This document shows positions 61,239 through 64,000 of a DNA stretch of 64,000 bases, in pieces; positions within the stretch are counted from its first letter, which is position 1, and each line of letters opens with the position of its first letter. This stretch comes from Lunularia cruciata (taxonomy: Eukaryota; Streptophyta; Marchantiopsida; Lunulariales; Lunulariaceae), in the NCBI GenBank assembly GCA_948567375.1, contig OX419761.1, positions 59,956,501 to 60,020,500 of the forward strand. Direction: 5' to 3'. The notes beneath the pieces were generated by a model, which saw nothing but the letters and a program-made list of their open reading frames with translations, had not been told where the DNA came from and ran no database searches. The translations under genes and the position numbers were made by a program.

Positions 61239-62940
61239 AGAACTAGTCTTGATGCAAATCCAATTCAACATAAGAAATACTACATGATCATCTTCAAAGC
61301 TAGATGTTATGATTTGCTTTGGTTATATAATCTTGAAGATTAAATACGTGTTTTTGATGTATAAGTTGATTTTTAATTTTACATAGTTTTGCAACTAATA
61401 GAGCATCTATATGATTTAAAGAAGATGAAGTCCCTCAATTCAGTGCATTGACACTTGTATAACAAAAATGATCTGGTTTGATCTTTCTACATTTTTGCAT
61501 ACCTCTTGATGAAATTATGAATTTATATTAGGCTTGGATTATAGTATTAACTTGTATATTTCATGCTTGTTGCTTGTGTTTGGTCTAGATGGATAAAGTG
61601 CTTGTATTAGTTTATACAATAGATATCTTTTCTTTTCTATTCTTAACTTCCATTGGACCAAGTTCTCAAAAGGTCTCTAATTACCATGTAAAGGATTCCA
61701 AATGGCTGTATATTTATTTTTCATTGCTCCACTTCAATGTTCATCAATGACATAGTATTATTCAATTTGAGATAAGAATGGTAGCTAATATACATTTGTA
61801 AAGTGTGGTGAATACTTCTTTTGGGAGATGAAAATTCCCTATGTTATTTAATGTGAGATGGAAACTCCATGCAATAAGCTATTCTCTTGGCTTGTACTAT
61901 GGTTGATGAATTTTTTAGATCCTTATAATGCTTAAATTGATCATAAATTTGATATAAAAGGATATGAATATTCCATTTCAAATCTTATTTTCATGCAAAG
62001 AATAAGGATAAGGATATACAAAGTATATCCTTAAGATTTCTTTTTAGGATCTTATCATATTCAACAGTTTTTTTATATAATATCTGCACTTAGATTTTCT
62101 GAATTATTTATTGAAGAATCATGTAAATTAAAATCAATATATTCTTCCATCTTTATTTTTTTTAATAGATGTGAATGAGCTATTTTCTCTAATGATCCTT
62201 TACAAATATTTTTCAAAAGTTCTTCTCACTTTATTTTTTCACTTTATACCTTATAACATCGGTCTATTTAAATTATTGTACTCAATGAGTTATAAGAAGT
62301 ATATTAAAACTCTTTTCAACCTTTAATGTTTTTAGTGAGTTATTTACGACTTTGAAATAGAGAATCATAATGAGTTTGATAATTGGTATGTACTCTTAAA
62401 CATTTCAAATAAGAAAAATTATAGGAACTATAACTAGAGAAATAATTATTAGTAAAATAAGTTAAAGCAATCCTATCATTGTGGTGAGTCAATGTCAGCC
62501 AAATGCTAGAAAATTCAGTAACAACAAGTAATTCCCTCCATAATACAAGTCAGAAATGACTAGAAGGAAAGGGAAATGTGGCTATGTTGCAGTTTGTTTA
62601 TTATTCCCTAGTTAACCTCTTGGTCAAGACTTACTCCGAAAAGAATTTAGTGTTACCATCTATGGCACACTACAGAAAAGGAAAAACTAAAGATCACTTT
62701 TGCTACAAATAAGTTCTAAATTAATCTTTGGAGTGAAGTGGTGATTCACTTCACTCCAAAGACTTTAACTTTGAAAGTTTCATGCTACTCTTCTCCAAAG
62801 ACACTACTCCAAAATCATCTTTGCACTGGCTGGCTGTCTTTGCCTTTTGATTTTGTGGTTCTCTCAATGCTCCAAATCAATGTGCTGAGGAGCACAAATT
62901 GCAACTTCCACTCATAATTTTTGCTTTTGTTGCCTTCCCT
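61239..62940. other. AT-rich region without a gene
   Basis: Strongly AT-rich, with no reading frame of note. It contains the hairpin at 62725-62762. Confidence 0.55.
62725..62762. repeat. Perfect 15-bp inverted repeat (hairpin)
   Basis: TCTTTGGAGTGAAGT and ACTTCACTCCAAAGA are separated by 8 bases. Confidence 0.9.
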
Positions 62941-62959
62941 TTAGCTTCTCCTTTCTATA

Positions 62960-64000
62960 TCCCTAAAATTTAATCTTGGGCTTCCTCCAACTGCTTGATG
63001 GCCTTTAACTTCTCTTCCTCTAAGTGTTGGTTCAAGATTCCTACTTCTTTCTTCATCTCCTTCAACATATGGGGTTGATCCACTTCCCTCTCTTCTTTCT
63101 CTTTCTTTAGCTTTTTGGACAAGTGCTCCAATTAGATGGCCACCTTCTTGCAACCCTTGGCTATCAATATTTCTGAAGTTACTAACAAAATCTTGGAAGT
63201 CTCTAATTCTCTACAAATGCTTACTATCTCTTCATCTTTGGCCTTTAATTGGTCTTTGTACCCAAGCTCCTTCTATTTCTACTTGAGTTGGAGTGCACTC
63301 AATTTCCCTTGCAATAGACCTCAATTCTCCCTTACAAAAATAAGAAGTTGCAAGGAATGCATTCTACCTCTTCATCTGAAAGTTTTTCTTCTCAAGTGCA
63401 TTTACTCTTTTACCTCTTCCTTGTACAAGTTGCACACCTTGGCCATCTCTTCCTTTGTCTTCCAAGCATAGATCTCCTTGTGCATCTTGCACATCAAAGT
63501 GATGTAGTCCACCACATCATAACGTCTTCTTGGTATTGGGGTAGTAAGAGCTCCATAAATTGAGTGTATGATAAAGTGCACTCCTTTCTTTATTGGTACT
63601 CAAGTCACTTGGGCGGATTCTTCTCCTACTTCAGCCTGCACTTCCGTTGAAAGGTCTTTGCCTTCTCCCTTTACTTCAACTTTTACTTTTGCGTCTACTT
63701 CTGGCCAATGGTCTTTGGCTTCTTTTTAAACTTTGGCCAAAGTTATTCTTCTTCTTGGTCTTTGGTGTTCATCTACTCTTTTTATTAAACACCCACTTCT
63801 TGGTTGGGGCTTAAAGGTTCTTGGTGTAATATCTCCTCTTGTTCTTTTTCTTGGCCCTCTTGGTCTTCATTGGCTTTGGATTTGGAGCTGATTGAGCATC
63901 TTTGTATTGCTCTTCTTCCTCTACTCCTACTACATACGTCTAAAAAGAAAATTATTTTTCTTTTACTTCTTCTTCTTGGTGCTCTTCTTTGGAGTTTATA
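62960..64000 (-). pseudogene. Decayed Lys/Glu-rich coiled-coil ORF
   Basis: Read on the minus strand, one frame is largely coherent despite stops. YDVVDYITLMCKMHKEIYAW lies near 63500, then KTKEEMAKVCNLYKEEVKE, KDEEIVSICRELETSKILL near 63220, and HLSKKLKKEKEEREVD followed by KEVGILNQHLEEEKL down to about 62975. Heptad-like Leu/Ile spacing with many Lys and Glu suggests a coiled coil. Stops fall near 63140 and 62970 and in the 63340-63400 part. The upstream half (63.6-64.0 kb) is Lys/Glu-rich with no motif. I do not recognise the family; a transposon-borne ORF is likely given the context. The frame continues beyond the window edge. Confidence 0.5.

Overview
This is nuclear DNA from a land plant with a large, retrotransposon-rich genome. 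Three things point to a plant: a gene for chloroplast NDH subunit L, a plant-type tRNA-Pro, and a gene for Elongator subunit 6. I think a non-seed plant (bryophyte, lycophyte or fern) is most likely. The three recognisable genes have short introns (about 97-906 bp). The histone H3 carries Ala31/Tyr41/Ser87/Leu90, not the clean H3.1 or H3.3 signature of flowering plants. An apparently intact nuclear NDHL argues against Pinaceae or Gnetales, which have lost plastid NDH. The exact lineage is inference.

Layout. (1) 1-15.6 kb is a graveyard of nested Ty3/gypsy elements. It holds LTR fragments of 'family A', minus-strand gag/protease/RT remnants (0.29-4.65 kb), a minus-strand RT-RNase H-integrase block (6.65-9.79 kb), and a plus-strand pol (9.79-13.12 kb) whose integrase is followed by a decayed PHD finger. 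(2) 15.6-18.8 kb is AT-rich and shows no gene. (3) 18.8-36.5 kb is a gene island: ELP6 (+, 5 exons), a histone H3 gene (+, intron in the 5' UTR), tRNA-Pro(UGG) (-), NDHL (+, 5 exons), and a long multi-exon minus-strand gene encoding an unrecognised protein with three blocks of collagen-like Gly repeats. The 5' part of that last gene shows an in-frame stop and a frame change. (4) 36.5-44.7 kb is mostly AT-rich, with a ~122-bp tandem array at 38.9-39.4 kb. (5) 44.7-61.2 kb is a second retroelement block: an old truncated chromovirus copy, two solo LTRs with exact 5-bp target-site duplications, a nearly complete 5.6-kb chromovirus (53,911-59,514; LTRs, tRNA-iMet primer site, polypurine tract, chromodomain, TSD TCCCT), and the 3' end of a Ty1/copia element. 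(6) The right end is AT-rich DNA followed by a decayed Lys/Glu-rich coiled-coil ORF.

How the parts relate. The island genes are independent housekeeping or photosynthesis genes (tRNA wobble modification, chromatin, translation, cyclic electron flow), not a pathway cluster. The retroelement copies belong to a few families found at several ages, so the same LTRs occur here as a complete element, as truncated copies and as solo LTRs. The least explained items are the collagen-like gene, the PHD finger fused behind an integrase, and the mosaic histone H3.
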